Shown one piece after another: positions 23,881-32,289 of a stretch of 64,000 bases of DNA. Both the position numbers and the translations under genes were made by a program. Below the pieces are notes generated by a model. It ran no database searches. It was not told the origin of the DNA and was given only the letters and a program-made list of their open reading frames with translations. The DNA is taken from assembly GCA_030745755.1 (NCBI GenBank), contig JASLOA010000034.1, forward strand, positions 136,071-200,070, in the 5' to 3' direction. Within the stretch, counting starts at the first letter, position 1. Each line of letters starts with the position of its first letter. The DNA is from Kiritimatiellia bacterium (lineage in GTDB: Bacteria; Verrucomicrobiota; Kiritimatiellia; UBA8416; JABMPJ01).

Positions 23881-26856
23881 CTACTGACCTCGGGGCAAAC
23901 AAGCCCGGAAGCCTACGTTGACGTAGCCGTAGCCGGGACTGAGGCTGTAGCGATAGGCAACCCGGCAGCCGTAGGCGATGTTGCCCCAACTGCCGCCGCG
24001 ATTCACACGGACCGAGCCCGAAGTCGGACCGTGAGGGTTGCTGCCCGGCGATGAACCGTAATAGCTACTGCCATACCAATCGTTGCACCACTCCCACACG
24101 TTCCCTGACATATCGTACAACCCATAGCCATTTGCCGCGAACGTGTCCACAGGACTCGTGTACGGATAACCTCCGTCATCGTAATCGTGGTGATAACCAC
24201 GCGTAGAACTTGTGTCGTAACTGTACGAAGTGGAACTATAGTAGTTGGCACGAGTGTGCTGGATTGTCGCCCCCCACGGAAACCGTTGTCCGCTCAATCC
24301 GCCACGCGCTGCCTTCTCCCATTCGGCTTCCGTCGGAAGGCGATACCCGTTGGCGGCGAAGTTACAGCTCCAGTCGCTCAGATCATAGCAGGCCGTACGA
24401 CCTTCCATCTGGCTGCGGTAGTTGCAAAATGCTGCGGAACCATACCAGGTAACTTCAACGCAGGGATACCCCGAACCTTTGGCGGCCTTCATCCCGAAGC
24501 TGCTGCCACTCCAGGTGATCCGGCAGTCGCTGTTGTCAAGGTCCAGCAACTCCTGCGCGTTGCCTTCGGCGTTGCGCACGGATGAGGAGGTGACGGTCAG
24601 CTTGCCGTGGTTATAGGCCCACTGCATGACCTCCACCATCTTGTCGTTGGTCACCTCGTATTTGTCCATGTAGAACGAGCTGACGTAGACGCTGTGCACG
24701 GGTAATTCTTCGCTGTACCCATCGCCAAGGTTGTCCCCCATGCTGAAACTACCTGCAGGGATGTAGGCCATCCCCGAGGGGGCAGAGCCGCTGGTGACGG
24801 TGACGACACAGGAGGCGATAACGCTGCCGCTGCCATTCTGCGCTCTGACGCTGTACGTCCCGGCATGGCCGCTGTGTGTCGATGCGATCTCATATTCAGG
24901 ACCGGTCTCGCCGACGATGCTGGAGCCGTTGTAGTACCATTTGTATGTGGGGGCGGGTGTTCCATCGGCATAGCCGGAGAGGGTCAAGCTATTGCCGGTC
25001 AGGACGGTGCGGTCAGGAAAGCCGGAGAGGACCATGGGCGGAACGTCGCTGGGGTAGCTGTCGGACCAGATCATCTCTTTCCAGTCGAACAGCTCCCATT
25101 CGGGCTTGGCGCCCCAGCCGTCGTACCAGATGCGGCTTTCGATGCCGAGTGTCGAGGAGATGCCGAGGTAGACAGCCTGCTCGTATTCGAGTGGATTGAG
25201 CTGATACCAGCCGTCAAATTCGGTGTAGGGCTTGATGTCGGCCCAGAGGCCGGCGAGGCTGTAGACCAGCACAGTGAGCTTGGGCTGGATGTAGACGACG
25301 ACATTGGCCTCGCCTTCGAGGTGCCATGTGATCGGATCGGCTTCAAGAACTATGGGCGGATTCTCCACGCCATGTGTCCATTCATTGTCACGCAGACGAA
25401 CATAGAAGGTCACTTCCTTTTCGGCAAAGACCGTGGTGTGCGCATCGCCGGAAACGCTGGCGCTGTATTCGTAACCGGCATTGAGTTCCATGGTGACCTC
25501 CACCCAGACGGGGATGGGGCCGGCCATGGCCCCGAAAATGTGCGTCACGGGAGGAACAAGCGGTGTGCTGCCGTCGTCAGTGACGGCATAGTGAAAGATC
25601 GCTTCGGGCGAAATATCCAGCGTCAGTTTGCCGGAGGCGGAGGTGTCGAGCGAGCGCAGTTCGGTGGACAAGCTCCATAGATCAAAGGCAATATCGAGCG
25701 CGACATCCACGTCGCCCACAAATCCCCAGGATGAGCCATCCAGTAGATGCAGCTTCAATCCGGACTGGTCGTAGAGCACTTTGCCAGAGAGGTCATCGCC
25801 AAATGTAACATGCAGCAGGTTGCCTGCGCCCTGTGCGGCTGCCCCTTGTAGTGCGAGCGGCACACCCGAGACGAATTCCGAGGAGATCAGTGCCCCTTCG
25901 CTCATCAGATCAGTCAGGGGAATGTTCGTAGTCCAGACGGTAATCTCCTGTTCTCCCCCGTCTACGCTGTTGGAGAGCGCATCGCGATAGAACGGATAGG
26001 CGGCATCGAAACTTACCAGGTGAGTGCCGGCAGGTATTGAAGGCGGGGTGGTCGTATAGGCAAATACAACGGTATTGGAAGTGACCGTGACGATGTGGTA
26101 CTCGTCCTCCCCACTTAGTGGCGCAATCCCAGGCAGCGTTCGCATGCGAGGTACACCATTAATGGACAGCACCTGCGGTCCAGATCCGGGAGGCGGTGCC
26201 ACCAACGGCAAGAAGGCGTTAGTGGCTACGGTGGGGTGATCGAGCTGAAAGGTCCATGTGTAGTTGCTGAGTGTGTGTCCGAGCATATCAGCAACGGTCA
26301 AGGCGTTGCTGATCACCGCCTCTGCTTCGCCCAGGACACTGGTAGGGTTGAAGGTCAGCGTCTGGTTCGACCATGTCACCATGTTGTCAGCAAGTGTCAG
26401 GTTGGTCCATGAGCCGATGGAGAGGCTGATGGTGTTGGTGTCTATGCCTGTCTGATCGTCGAGATAGATCATGACCTGCGCATTGGAGACGACGGCGATG
26501 GCATCAGCGGCGGGAACAAGAGTGGTTATGACAGGGGGATCGGTATCTTCCCTGACAATGCGGTAGAACTGCGTCTGACCGGGCACAATAGCTTCAAAGG
26601 CACCCAGAACGTTCGAAGCCGCGACCCCAGTTGGTGTTGTGTTGGTCCAACTTGCGGGCAGAAGGCTGGGTGTAGAGTGGACCGAGTACGTCTGTCCCGG
26701 TATAGCTTGCCAGTCAAGTTGAGCGCGTGTCACTCCGCCTGATGATGATGCGGAAATCTCAACCATTTCCCCATGTGACGGCATTGCATACAGGCTCAGC
26801 GCTATTACTATGCATACCAAACCGGCAACTTGTCTCTTGATACATTGAACATACAT
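23881..26856 (-). CDS. DGR target: secreted protein with Ig-like and C-type-lectin (FGE-like) domains
   Basis: A 991-residue exported protein. Signal peptide at residues 1-30 (LVCIVIALSLYAMPSHG). A Big_5-like Ig segment (~105-215) begins DTDPPVITTLVPAADAIAVV. A long beta-rich middle (220-630) matches nothing I know. An Ig-like domain (~635-705; TPAPTYKWYYNGSSIV, HAGTYSVRA) follows. The C-terminal ~280 residues are a formylglycine-generating-enzyme-like fold (MAYIPAGSFSMGD, YRLPTEAEWEKAARGG, GNVWEWCNDWYG, RGGSWGNIAYGCRVAYR). The two catalytic Cys of true FGE are absent, so it is a ligand-binding C-type lectin fold and not an enzyme. The last ~45 residues are the variable region. GGAGG lies 7 nt before the ATG. 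Probably a surface or secreted binding protein with diversifiable specificity. Confidence 0.93.
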   Translation of the reverse strand: MYVQCIKRQVAGLVCIVIALSLYAMPSHGEMVEISASSSGGVTRAQLDWQAIPGQTYSVHSTPSLLPASWTNTTPTGVAASNVLGAFEAIVPGQTQFYRIVREDTDPPVITTLVPAADAIAVVSNAQVMIYLDDQTGIDTNTISLSIGSWTNLTLADNMVTWSNQTLTFNPTSVLGEAEAVISNALTVADMLGHTLSNYTWTFQLDHPTVATNAFLPLVAPPPGSGPQVLSINGVPRMRTLPGIAPLSGEDEYHIVTVTSNTVVFAYTTTPPSIPAGTHLVSFDAAYPFYRDALSNSVDGGEQEITVWTTNIPLTDLMSEGALISSEFVSGVPLALQGAAAQGAGNLLHVTFGDDLSGKVLYDQSGLKLHLLDGSSWGFVGDVDVALDIAFDLWSLSTELRSLDTSASGKLTLDISPEAIFHYAVTDDGSTPLVPPVTHIFGAMAGPIPVWVEVTMELNAGYEYSASVSGDAHTTVFAEKEVTFYVRLRDNEWTHGVENPPIVLEADPITWHLEGEANVVVYIQPKLTVLVYSLAGLWADIKPYTEFDGWYQLNPLEYEQAVYLGISSTLGIESRIWYDGWGAKPEWELFDWKEMIWSDSYPSDVPPMVLSGFPDRTVLTGNSLTLSGYADGTPAPTYKWYYNGSSIVGETGPEYEIASTHSGHAGTYSVRAQNGSGSVIASCVVTVTSGSAPSGMAYIPAGSFSMGDNLGDGYSEELPVHSVYVSSFYMDKYEVTNDKMVEVMQWAYNHGKLTVTSSSVRNAEGNAQELLDLDNSDCRITWSGSSFGMKAAKGSGYPCVEVTWYGSAAFCNYRSQMEGRTACYDLSDWSCNFAANGYRLPTEAEWEKAARGGLSGQRFPWGATIQHTRANYYSSTSYSYDTSSTRGYHHDYDDGGYPYTSPVDTFAANGYGLYDMSGNVWEWCNDWYGSSYYGSSPGSNPHGPTSGSVRVNRGGSWGNIAYGCRVAYRYSLSPGYGYVNVGFRACLPRGQ
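23892..24019 (-). other. DGR variable repeat (VR)
   Basis: The 3' coding end of the target gene, aligned to TR 22002-22129 with no gaps. Changes from TR to VR, in coding sense, are all at A: AAC to GTC, GGC, ATC, TAC, AGC or CTC, AAT to TAT, AGC to GGC and ATA to GTA. In total 19 base and 14 codon changes occur. The last 22 bases are identical and free of A. The stop codon lies 8 bp beyond VR. Confidence 0.95.
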
Positions 26857-26901
26857 CGCGAAGCCTCCCTATCCATCACTTCAACATTCGCAGTTCATTG
26901 C

Positions 26902-26930
26902 AGCATATATCTCCGTAGTACTATCTGCAA
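26902..26930 (-). promoter_or_regulatory. candidate promoter of the DGR target gene
   Basis: On the minus strand TTGCAG (26930-26925) and TATGCT (26907-26902) are separated by 17 bp, giving a start near 26895 and a leader of about 40 nt with GGAGG before the ATG. Both hexamers are partial matches. I see nothing else in the 194 bp up to the next gene. Confidence 0.4.
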
Positions 26931-27050
26931 TATCCAAGACCCCATTGGTTACTTGGCGCATGGCTGACAGTGGGGGGCTTGCGGGCGGCTGATGTGGGCA
27001 TGGGGAGGTGCTTGGCGTCGGCGTCAGGCTTGCCTCATGATCGAAGTGCT

Positions 27051-27638
27051 TTACTCATCCGTGGTGGCCATGATGTCGTCCGAAGTGCCCGGTGTGCGGT
27101 CGGGGCCGGATGAGGTGATAATGGCGACGCCGTTGGTGACGGCGTAGCGGTAGGGTTCTTCCCATGGGTCGGGTTTGATGAGGGTGATGTAGGGTCCGTC
27201 CCAGCCTTCGATTCCCGGATTGCTGATCAGCGCGATGAACCCGTCGGCTTCGCTGGGTACATGCCCGCACTCCTCTGCGAAGATTCCGGCTGCGGTTGCC
27301 AGCGTTTCAACGGCCTCCACCGCCACCATGCCGCGTGTACGATGGCGGGTTTTTCCGAAGCGTGCCGACACGCGTGCCACGAGAATCGCGCCTACAATCA
27401 CGAGGACACCCAGTGCCACGAGAAGAGTGGATGGCTTGCGCCCGAACTGGAAAGTGGGTGTCAGTGTTTCGCGGTGGTGCTCCTCAAACCGCGAGCTGTG
27501 ATCCCGGCGCTGGACACGCAGTGGCTTCTCATCGGGGCGCAGATGACGGGGCAGGTTGACAAACTTCCCGCAGTGCGGGCACTTGACGCCCGCATCCGCG
27601 CTGAATGTGCCTTTGCAGTATGGGCAGCGAAGTGTCAT
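27051..27638 (-). CDS. zinc-ribbon membrane protein with type II secretion G-like domain
   Basis: 195 residues from ATG 27638. An N-terminal zinc ribbon (CPYCKGTFSADAGVKCPHCG) is followed by a charged linker and one membrane helix (~75-95, LLVALGVLVIVGAILVA). The C-terminal domain resembles the GspG pseudopilin globular region (GWDGPYITLIKPDPWEEPYRY and a final SSGPDRTPGTSDDI, the usual calcium-loop sequence). It lacks the prepilin cleavage motif, so it is not a standard pseudopilin. Such zinc-ribbon/GspG fusions may act in membrane-associated assembly, but the function is unknown. Confidence 0.75.
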   Translation of the reverse strand: MTLRCPYCKGTFSADAGVKCPHCGKFVNLPRHLRPDEKPLRVQRRDHSSRFEEHHRETLTPTFQFGRKPSTLLVALGVLVIVGAILVARVSARFGKTRHRTRGMVAVEAVETLATAAGIFAEECGHVPSEADGFIALISNPGIEGWDGPYITLIKPDPWEEPYRYAVTNGVAIITSSGPDRTPGTSDDIMATTDE

Positions 27639-27669
27639 ATGGAGAATTCTTACTGGAAAAGGGAGAGGC

Positions 27670-27743
27670 AAACCACGGAAAACACGGAAGGCACGGAAAA
27701 ACTTCGTAGACCTTTCCGTGATTTCCGTGGCTTCCGTGGTCAG
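27670..27743. repeat. CCACGGAAAACACGG-type inverted repeat
   Basis: AACCACGGAAAACACGGAAG (from 27670) is repeated in inverse as TTTCCGTGATTTCCGTGGCT (ending about 27743). The 74-bp hairpin lies between the GspG-like and dinB-like genes. It belongs to the same class as the brackets at 29154 and 60143. Confidence 0.6.
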
Positions 27744-27762
27744 CTGACGGAGGTACGGCGCC

Positions 27763-29070
27763 TCATACCTTTATTCCCATTCGTGGAATCTTCAACCTTC
27801 TGCGTGGTGTTTCACCGGGGAAGAGGACTTGCTTGCGGGTGTGTTCTAGGTCGCGTGGGCTGTCGGGCTTATGGGACAGGAACAGGGAGGAGCCGGAGCG
27901 CACGGCGTGCTTGCCGAAGCGGCGGTTGATGTCGTCGATGGCGCCGGTGACGCGGAAGAGGGCGTCGATCTTGAGACGGTCTTCGAAGAGATCGAATTGA
28001 TCGGTCTGATCGTTTTCGAGTGATCCCAGGAAGATCATGGTGGCGCGGTATTCACGCTGCTCACGAAAGAGTTGCTCAAACATCGTTCGGATCAGCGGCA
28101 TGACTTCGAGAGTGGACGAGGTGGCGCGGCTGAGCTTGGCTTCGAGTCCGTCGTGCCGGAAATCCTGCCGGCGCAACACCACCCCGAGCATACGCGGACG
28201 GAGGTGATAGCGGCGCGCCTTCATGAAGGCGGATTCCACGTTTTTGACGAGCCTGGCAAAGATGAACTCCTTGTCGGTGGAGGGTGGGGTAAAGGTTTTG
28301 GATTTCATGATGGAGCCGTAGGTTGCCTTCTCGGCGGTGTCGACCGGCCAGACCGAATCGCCGCGCAACTCACTCCAGATCTCACGGCCGGGCTTCTTGA
28401 GCAGGCCGGACGCCCAGGCTTGGGGACGCACGGTGAAATCGTAGGCGGTCTTCAGGCCGTAGGTGGTCAGCAGGTTTACCGTGCTGGGGCCAAACCCCCA
28501 GACCTGCTCAAGGGCCGTGCGTTGCAGCAGGATATGAATGTAGCGGCCGGGGACACCGGTAAATCCATGGGGCTTGCGAAACTTGGAGCAGAGCTTGGCG
28601 AGGGCCTTGGAGGGACTGAGGCCGACTGAGACGGTAATGCCCAGTTCCTTGTGGATCTCCTTCTGGATCTTGCGTCCGATCTCCTCGTAGGAGCAGCGGA
28701 AGACACGGCGCATGCCCGTGATATCAAGGAAGGCTTCGTCGACCGAGTACTCCTCCACACAGGGTGTGAACTGGCGCATGATGTTGAACATGCGCTTGGA
28801 ATAGAGACTGTAGCTTTCGTAATCGCTGGGCAGAACGATCAGGCCGGGGCAGATCCGGCGGGCATCGCCGAGGGCCACCCCGCGCTTTACCCCCAGCGCC
28901 TTGGCTTCGTAGCTGGCGGCGGCGATGATGCCGCGCTCCTGGCCGGTTACGACCGGTTTGCCGCGCAGGTGGGGGTCCAGGGCCTGTTCTACCGACGTAA
29001 AGAAGGCATCCGCATCGATATGCAATATCGCGCGGGGATAGCTCCTGACTGTGAAGGCTCGATCATCCAT
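27763..29070 (-). CDS. Y-family DNA polymerase (DinB/Pol IV-like)
   Basis: Translesion DNA polymerase of 435 residues. Catalytic motifs: AILHIDADAFFTSVEQALDP (first metal Asp) and CVEEYSVDEAFLDITGMRR (Asp-Glu pair). VSVGLSPSKALAKLCSKFRKPHG and the helix-hairpin-helix thumb VWGFGPSTVNLLTTYG follow, then the little-finger domain. It is longer than E. coli DinB (351) because of a C-terminal tail. A GAAC-N4-GTTC palindrome 20 bp before the start suggests LexA-type SOS control. It follows no obvious operon partner. Confidence 0.9.
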   Translation of the reverse strand: MDDRAFTVRSYPRAILHIDADAFFTSVEQALDPHLRGKPVVTGQERGIIAAASYEAKALGVKRGVALGDARRICPGLIVLPSDYESYSLYSKRMFNIMRQFTPCVEEYSVDEAFLDITGMRRVFRCSYEEIGRKIQKEIHKELGITVSVGLSPSKALAKLCSKFRKPHGFTGVPGRYIHILLQRTALEQVWGFGPSTVNLLTTYGLKTAYDFTVRPQAWASGLLKKPGREIWSELRGDSVWPVDTAEKATYGSIMKSKTFTPPSTDKEFIFARLVKNVESAFMKARRYHLRPRMLGVVLRRQDFRHDGLEAKLSRATSSTLEVMPLIRTMFEQLFREQREYRATMIFLGSLENDQTDQFDLFEDRLKIDALFRVTGAIDDINRRFGKHAVRSGSSLFLSHKPDSPRDLEHTRKQVLFPGETPRRRLKIPRMGIKV

Positions 29071-29089
29071 GGCCTTCAGACAGTATCAA

Positions 29090-29101
29090 GAACTATAGTT
29101 C
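29090..29101. promoter_or_regulatory. LexA/DinR-type box upstream of the Y-family polymerase
   Basis: GAACTATAGTTC is a perfect 12-bp palindrome of the form GAAC-N4-GTTC, the core of LexA (DinR) sites in Firmicutes and some other phyla. It sits 20 bp upstream of the polymerase ATG, as expected for a repressor site. Confidence 0.6.
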
Positions 29102-29153
29102 AATTAAAGGATAATAGCCGCGAAGGAACGCAAAGAACGCAAAGAGAGAAGAT

Positions 29154-29429
29154 TGAACCACGGAGGCACTGAGACACGGAGGAGAGAGGGAAAGAGGGGA
29201 TGTTGCGGGAATCGCCCAGGTCGGGATACCGACCTGAACGGTTCCCGCAACGTTGCTCCAAGGGAGAAAGAGGAGTACACAGAGAATCCAGCCGCTCCGA
29301 GCACTCCTCCCTCTCCCAAGAGGACAACGTCGCGCGAATCGAGATGCGCCGTATCCGGCGCGCCCGATTCGCGAGACATTCTCATTCTCCTCTTTCTTCT
29401 ACTCCGTGTCTCAGTGCCTCCGTGGTTTA
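29154..29429. repeat. 276-bp bracketed element with two GATA-loop cruciforms
   Basis: Perfect 26-bp terminal inverted repeats start AACCACGGAGGCACTGAGAC and end GTCTCAGTGCCTCCGTGGTT. Inside, 29202-29251 (stem CAGGTCGG-GATA-CCGACCTG) and 29333-29373 (stem GCGCCG-TATC-CGGCGC) are two inverted cruciforms. It fills most of the gap between the polymerase and nifS genes; I find no gene in that gap. Confidence 0.75.
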
Positions 29430-29436
29430 TCCCTCC

Positions 29437-30588
29437 CTACACGAAGGGGGAGAGTTCGCGGAGGCGGGTCACGATGGGGGGGAGGGTTTCGATGACATAG
29501 TCGACCTCTTCCTCGGTGTTGTAGCGACTGAGGCTGAAGCGGATGGAGCCGTGCGCGGCGGTGAAGGGAATCCCCATGGCACGGATCACGTGCGACGGTT
29601 CGAGCGAACCTGATGTGCAAGCCGAACCCGATGAGGCGGCGATGCCGGCATCGCTCATGTGATACAGAATACCTTCGCCTTCAATGAACTGGAAACTGAT
29701 GTTGCTGGTATTCGGGAGGCGATTGACACGGTCGCCGTTCACGCTGGTGTCGGGACAGATCTTGAGGAGTCCCTCCTCAAGCCGGTCGCGCAGCGCTGCC
29801 ACACGTGGTCCTTCATCGTCCAGATGCTGGCCTGCCAGTTCACAGGCTTTTCCCAGGCCGACGATGTAGGGGACGTTCTCCGTGCCGCCACGGCGCCCGC
29901 TTTCCTGGTGTCCACCCAGCAGGAACGGATTCAGCTTGGTGCCCTTGCGTACGTAGAGCACGCCGATGCCCTTGGGGGCATGCAGTTTGTGTCCCGATAG
30001 CGAGAGCATATCGATGGGTGTCTTGCCGAGGTCGATCGGTAGCTTGCCCACGGCCTGCACGGCATCGGTATGGAACACGCCGCCGGCCTGCTTCGTGATC
30101 TCGGCGAGCTCCTCGATGGGGAAGACGACGCCGGTCTCGTTGTTGGCCCACATGATACTGACGACCGCCGGTCCCTTGGCCAGCTCGCGCCGCAGTTCGG
30201 CCGGATCAAGCTGACCCGACGCGTCGACGCCCAACTCAACGACCTCGCCCTCATGCTCCTTGTAGTGGCGGGCCGGACCCAGCACCGCGGCGTGCTCTAC
30301 ACGTGTGGTGATCAGGCGTGTATGCGGTCCGGCGGCCTCGAGCGCGCCCCGGACAGCCATGTTATCGCTTTCGGTACCGCAGCTTGTGAAGACGATCTCG
30401 GACGGATCGGCCCCGATCAGGGAGGCGACCTGTTCGCGTGCATGCTCGATATGGCGGGCCACCTGGCCGCCGAAGTAGTGCATGCTGGAGGGATTTCCCC
30501 ACAGTTCCGTGAAGAACGGCTGCATCACTTCCACGACTTCCGGCGCCACACCGGTGGTTGCGTTGTTGTCCAGGTAGACGTTCTTCAT
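29437..30588 (-). CDS. nifS: cysteine desulfurase (NifS/IscS family)
   Basis: PLP enzyme that mobilises sulfur from cysteine for Fe-S clusters, thiamine and tRNA thiolation. Motifs: MKNVYLDNNATTGVAPEV, VFTSCGTESDNMAV, the PLP Lys in LSLSGHKLHAPKGIG, and the active-site Cys loop ASSGSACTSGSLEPSHV. Length 383 is typical. It overlaps nifU by 4 bp (ATGA), so scaffold and desulfurase are coupled. The symbol reflects the NifU partner; no nitrogen-fixation genes are seen, so a general housekeeping role is likely. Confidence 0.93.
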   Translation of the reverse strand: MKNVYLDNNATTGVAPEVVEVMQPFFTELWGNPSSMHYFGGQVARHIEHAREQVASLIGADPSEIVFTSCGTESDNMAVRGALEAAGPHTRLITTRVEHAAVLGPARHYKEHEGEVVELGVDASGQLDPAELRRELAKGPAVVSIMWANNETGVVFPIEELAEITKQAGGVFHTDAVQAVGKLPIDLGKTPIDMLSLSGHKLHAPKGIGVLYVRKGTKLNPFLLGGHQESGRRGGTENVPYIVGLGKACELAGQHLDDEGPRVAALRDRLEEGLLKICPDTSVNGDRVNRLPNTSNISFQFIEGEGILYHMSDAGIAASSGSACTSGSLEPSHVIRAMGIPFTAAHGSIRFSLSRYNTEEEVDYVIETLPPIVTRLRELSPFV

Positions 30589-31427
30589 GCTTTGGCCTCC
30601 TCAACCGTGATATCAGGCGAGACAAATTCGCGTAGCTTGGCTTGTACGACATCGCGCATCGTGAACTCCGCCACGTTGCATTGTGCACACATGCCACGGA
30701 ACGCGATGATGACGCGGTCGTGGTCGACATCGATCAGATCAATATCGCCGCCGTCGCTCTGCAACATGGGGCGGATCTCGCGTTCCATGGTCTCTTCGAT
30801 CAGGCGGATGGTCTCGAGAATGGTGCGCGGCTTGGCAGGGACGGGGGCGGCGGCCGCCCTGAGCTCCTCCTGGATGCGTTCGATGATCTCCTCGATTTCG
30901 GGAACGCATCCCCCGCATCCGCCGCCGGCCTTGCAGTAGTTGGTGACCTGTTCGGCTGTGGTCAGCTTGTTGTCCCGCACCACGTGCTCGATTTCGTCTT
31001 CGGTAATACCGAAACACTTGCAGATGACCTTGCCTTCGAGAATCTTCTTACTGGTCTTGCCGGTGTGGTAGTTCTCGATGGCCACTTCGAGGGCCTCGCG
31101 TCCCAACACCGAGCAGTGCATCTTCTGCTCGGGCAGGCCGCCCAGGAACTCGGCAATGTCCTGGTTCGTCACCTCTGAGGCCTCGTCAATGGTCATCCCC
31201 TTGATCATCTCGGTCAGGGCCGATGAGGATGCGATGGCACTGGCGCAGCCGAACGTCTGGAACTTTGCGTCTGCAATGCGTTTGTCATCATCCAGTTTGA
31301 ACGTCAGCTTCAAGGCGTCTCCACAGGCCAGTGATCCGACCTCTCCCACACCGTCGGGGTCTTCAACAACCCCCACGTTGCGTGGATTCTTGAAGTGATC
31401 CATTACTTTGTCCGTGTAATCCCACAT
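30585..31427 (-). CDS. nifU: modular Fe-S scaffold protein NifU
   Basis: Three-domain scaffold, 280 residues. The N-terminal IscU-like domain (MWDYTDKVMDHFKNPRNVG; Cys in LACGDALKL, FGCASAIAS and MHCSVLG) builds transient clusters. The middle BFD-like [2Fe-2S] domain has CKCFGITEDEI and CKAGGGCGGCVPE. The C-terminal NifU domain carries the CAQC motif. AGGAAAGGAA lies before the ATG. Cotranscribed with nifS; it may also serve sulfur supply for the mnmA-thiSGH genes nearby (inference). Confidence 0.93.
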   Translation of the reverse strand: MWDYTDKVMDHFKNPRNVGVVEDPDGVGEVGSLACGDALKLTFKLDDDKRIADAKFQTFGCASAIASSSALTEMIKGMTIDEASEVTNQDIAEFLGGLPEQKMHCSVLGREALEVAIENYHTGKTSKKILEGKVICKCFGITEDEIEHVVRDNKLTTAEQVTNYCKAGGGCGGCVPEIEEIIERIQEELRAAAAPVPAKPRTILETIRLIEETMEREIRPMLQSDGGDIDLIDVDHDRVIIAFRGMCAQCNVAEFTMRDVVQAKLREFVSPDITVEEAKA

Positions 31428-31459
31428 GGGTTGTATTCCTTTCCTCAGTTAAGATGTGC

Positions 31460-31489
31460 ATTGTAGTCACGTTTTTGGAGATGTGGCAA
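31460..31489 (-). promoter_or_regulatory. nifUS promoter
   Basis: On the minus strand TTGCCA (31489-31484) and TACAAT (31465-31460) are separated by 18 bp, giving a start near 31453. I see no IscR-type site. Confidence 0.55.
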
Positions 31490-31588
31490 GTGGCGGGTGG
31501 GGTGCTGTCGTGGTGCGTCGCGGCTCGCTGGGGACAGCTCGTTCCCGTTTCGGAAAGCGAACGTGAGACATGTCCGCATGGTGCGACA

Positions 31589-31663
31589 GAGATGCCTCGG
31601 CTGCGCTCGGCATGACAGAATACCTCGGGAAGGTGTCATCCCGAGCGAAGTCGAGGGATCTCC
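31589..31663. repeat. REPIN-like inverted doublet, copy 2
   Basis: Arms 31589-31617 (GCCTCGGCTGCGCTCGGC) and 31635-31663 (CCCGAGCGAAGTCGAGGG) are inverted, with the ATGAC ends facing inward across a 17-bp spacer. Confidence 0.75.
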
Positions 31664-31758
31664 TGTTCGACCGACAGCTCAGAACTGGGGTAGGCCACAG
31701 CTCACCAGTCTTGAATCTGGACGCTGGAAGAGATAGGGTGAAGGAGAGAGAGGCAAAG

Positions 31759-32289
31759 ATGATTCACAACAACATAGTATTGATCGGCATGCCCGGCGCC
31801 GGCAAGGGCACGATTGGGGTCATGCTGGCGAAGCGATCGGCCAGGGACTTTGTGGATACGGACGTGCTGATCCAGGTTGTCACGGGGCATTCGCTGCAGC
31901 ACATCCTGGATGAGAATGGCTATCTCGGATTGCGGGACGTGGAGGAAAAGGTGATCCTCTCGCTGGATTGCGACCACCATGTGATCGCCACGGGGGGTAG
32001 CGCAGCCTATAGCGCCCGCACCATGCGCCATCTTTCGGATCAGGGCACGATCGTGTTTCTTGATGTGTCGTTCGATCTGATTGAGGCCCGGGTCAGCGAC
32101 TATGGCACACGCGGTATTGCCCGTCGAGAAGACCAGTCCTTTCGTCAACTCTACGAGGAACGGCTTCCTCTCTACCGGCGCTATGCCGATATCACGATCG
32201 ACTGTGGCGACTCGGGGCAAGATGCTCTCTGCGAGGAGATACTCGCTCTGCTCGCGGATCGTCAGGACGAGACTGCATGGACGCCATAG
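31759..32289 (+). CDS. aroK: shikimate kinase
   Basis: Phosphorylates shikimate in the chorismate pathway, which feeds the trp operon in this window. P-loop GMPGAGKGTIGVMLAK, shikimate-binding Asp in DFVDTDVLIQ, EEKVILSL, the ATGGSAAYS motif (usually GGG) and the lid Arg region RGIARREDQSF. 176 residues from ATG 31759, preceded by AGGAGAGAGAGG; the upstream extension is repeat sequence. It overlaps the next gene by 13 bp. A related small P-loop kinase is possible but less likely. Confidence 0.85.
   Translation: MIHNNIVLIGMPGAGKGTIGVMLAKRSARDFVDTDVLIQVVTGHSLQHILDENGYLGLRDVEEKVILSLDCDHHVIATGGSAAYSARTMRHLSDQGTIVFLDVSFDLIEARVSDYGTRGIARREDQSFRQLYEERLPLYRRYADITIDCGDSGQDALCEEILALLADRQDETAWTP

Larger units (their letters stand above)
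31428..31758. other. 331-bp gap between nifU and shikimate kinase
   Basis: It holds the nifU promoter (31460-31489) and a REPIN-like doublet (31589-31663). No credible gene is seen; the reading frame continuing upstream of the kinase ATG runs through the repeats. Confidence 0.5.

Noticed and set aside
23207-23989. Full 260-residue frame for the HRDC protein, reaching into the variable region
   Set aside because: The first ~87 residues are low-complexity Arg/Gly/Leu-rich sequence read across the variable repeat and hairpins; ATG 23728 gives a normal protein start.
23881-26856. Formylglycine-generating enzyme for the sulfatase at 8113
   Set aside because: Catalytic Cys pair is absent and the domain end is the DGR variable region.
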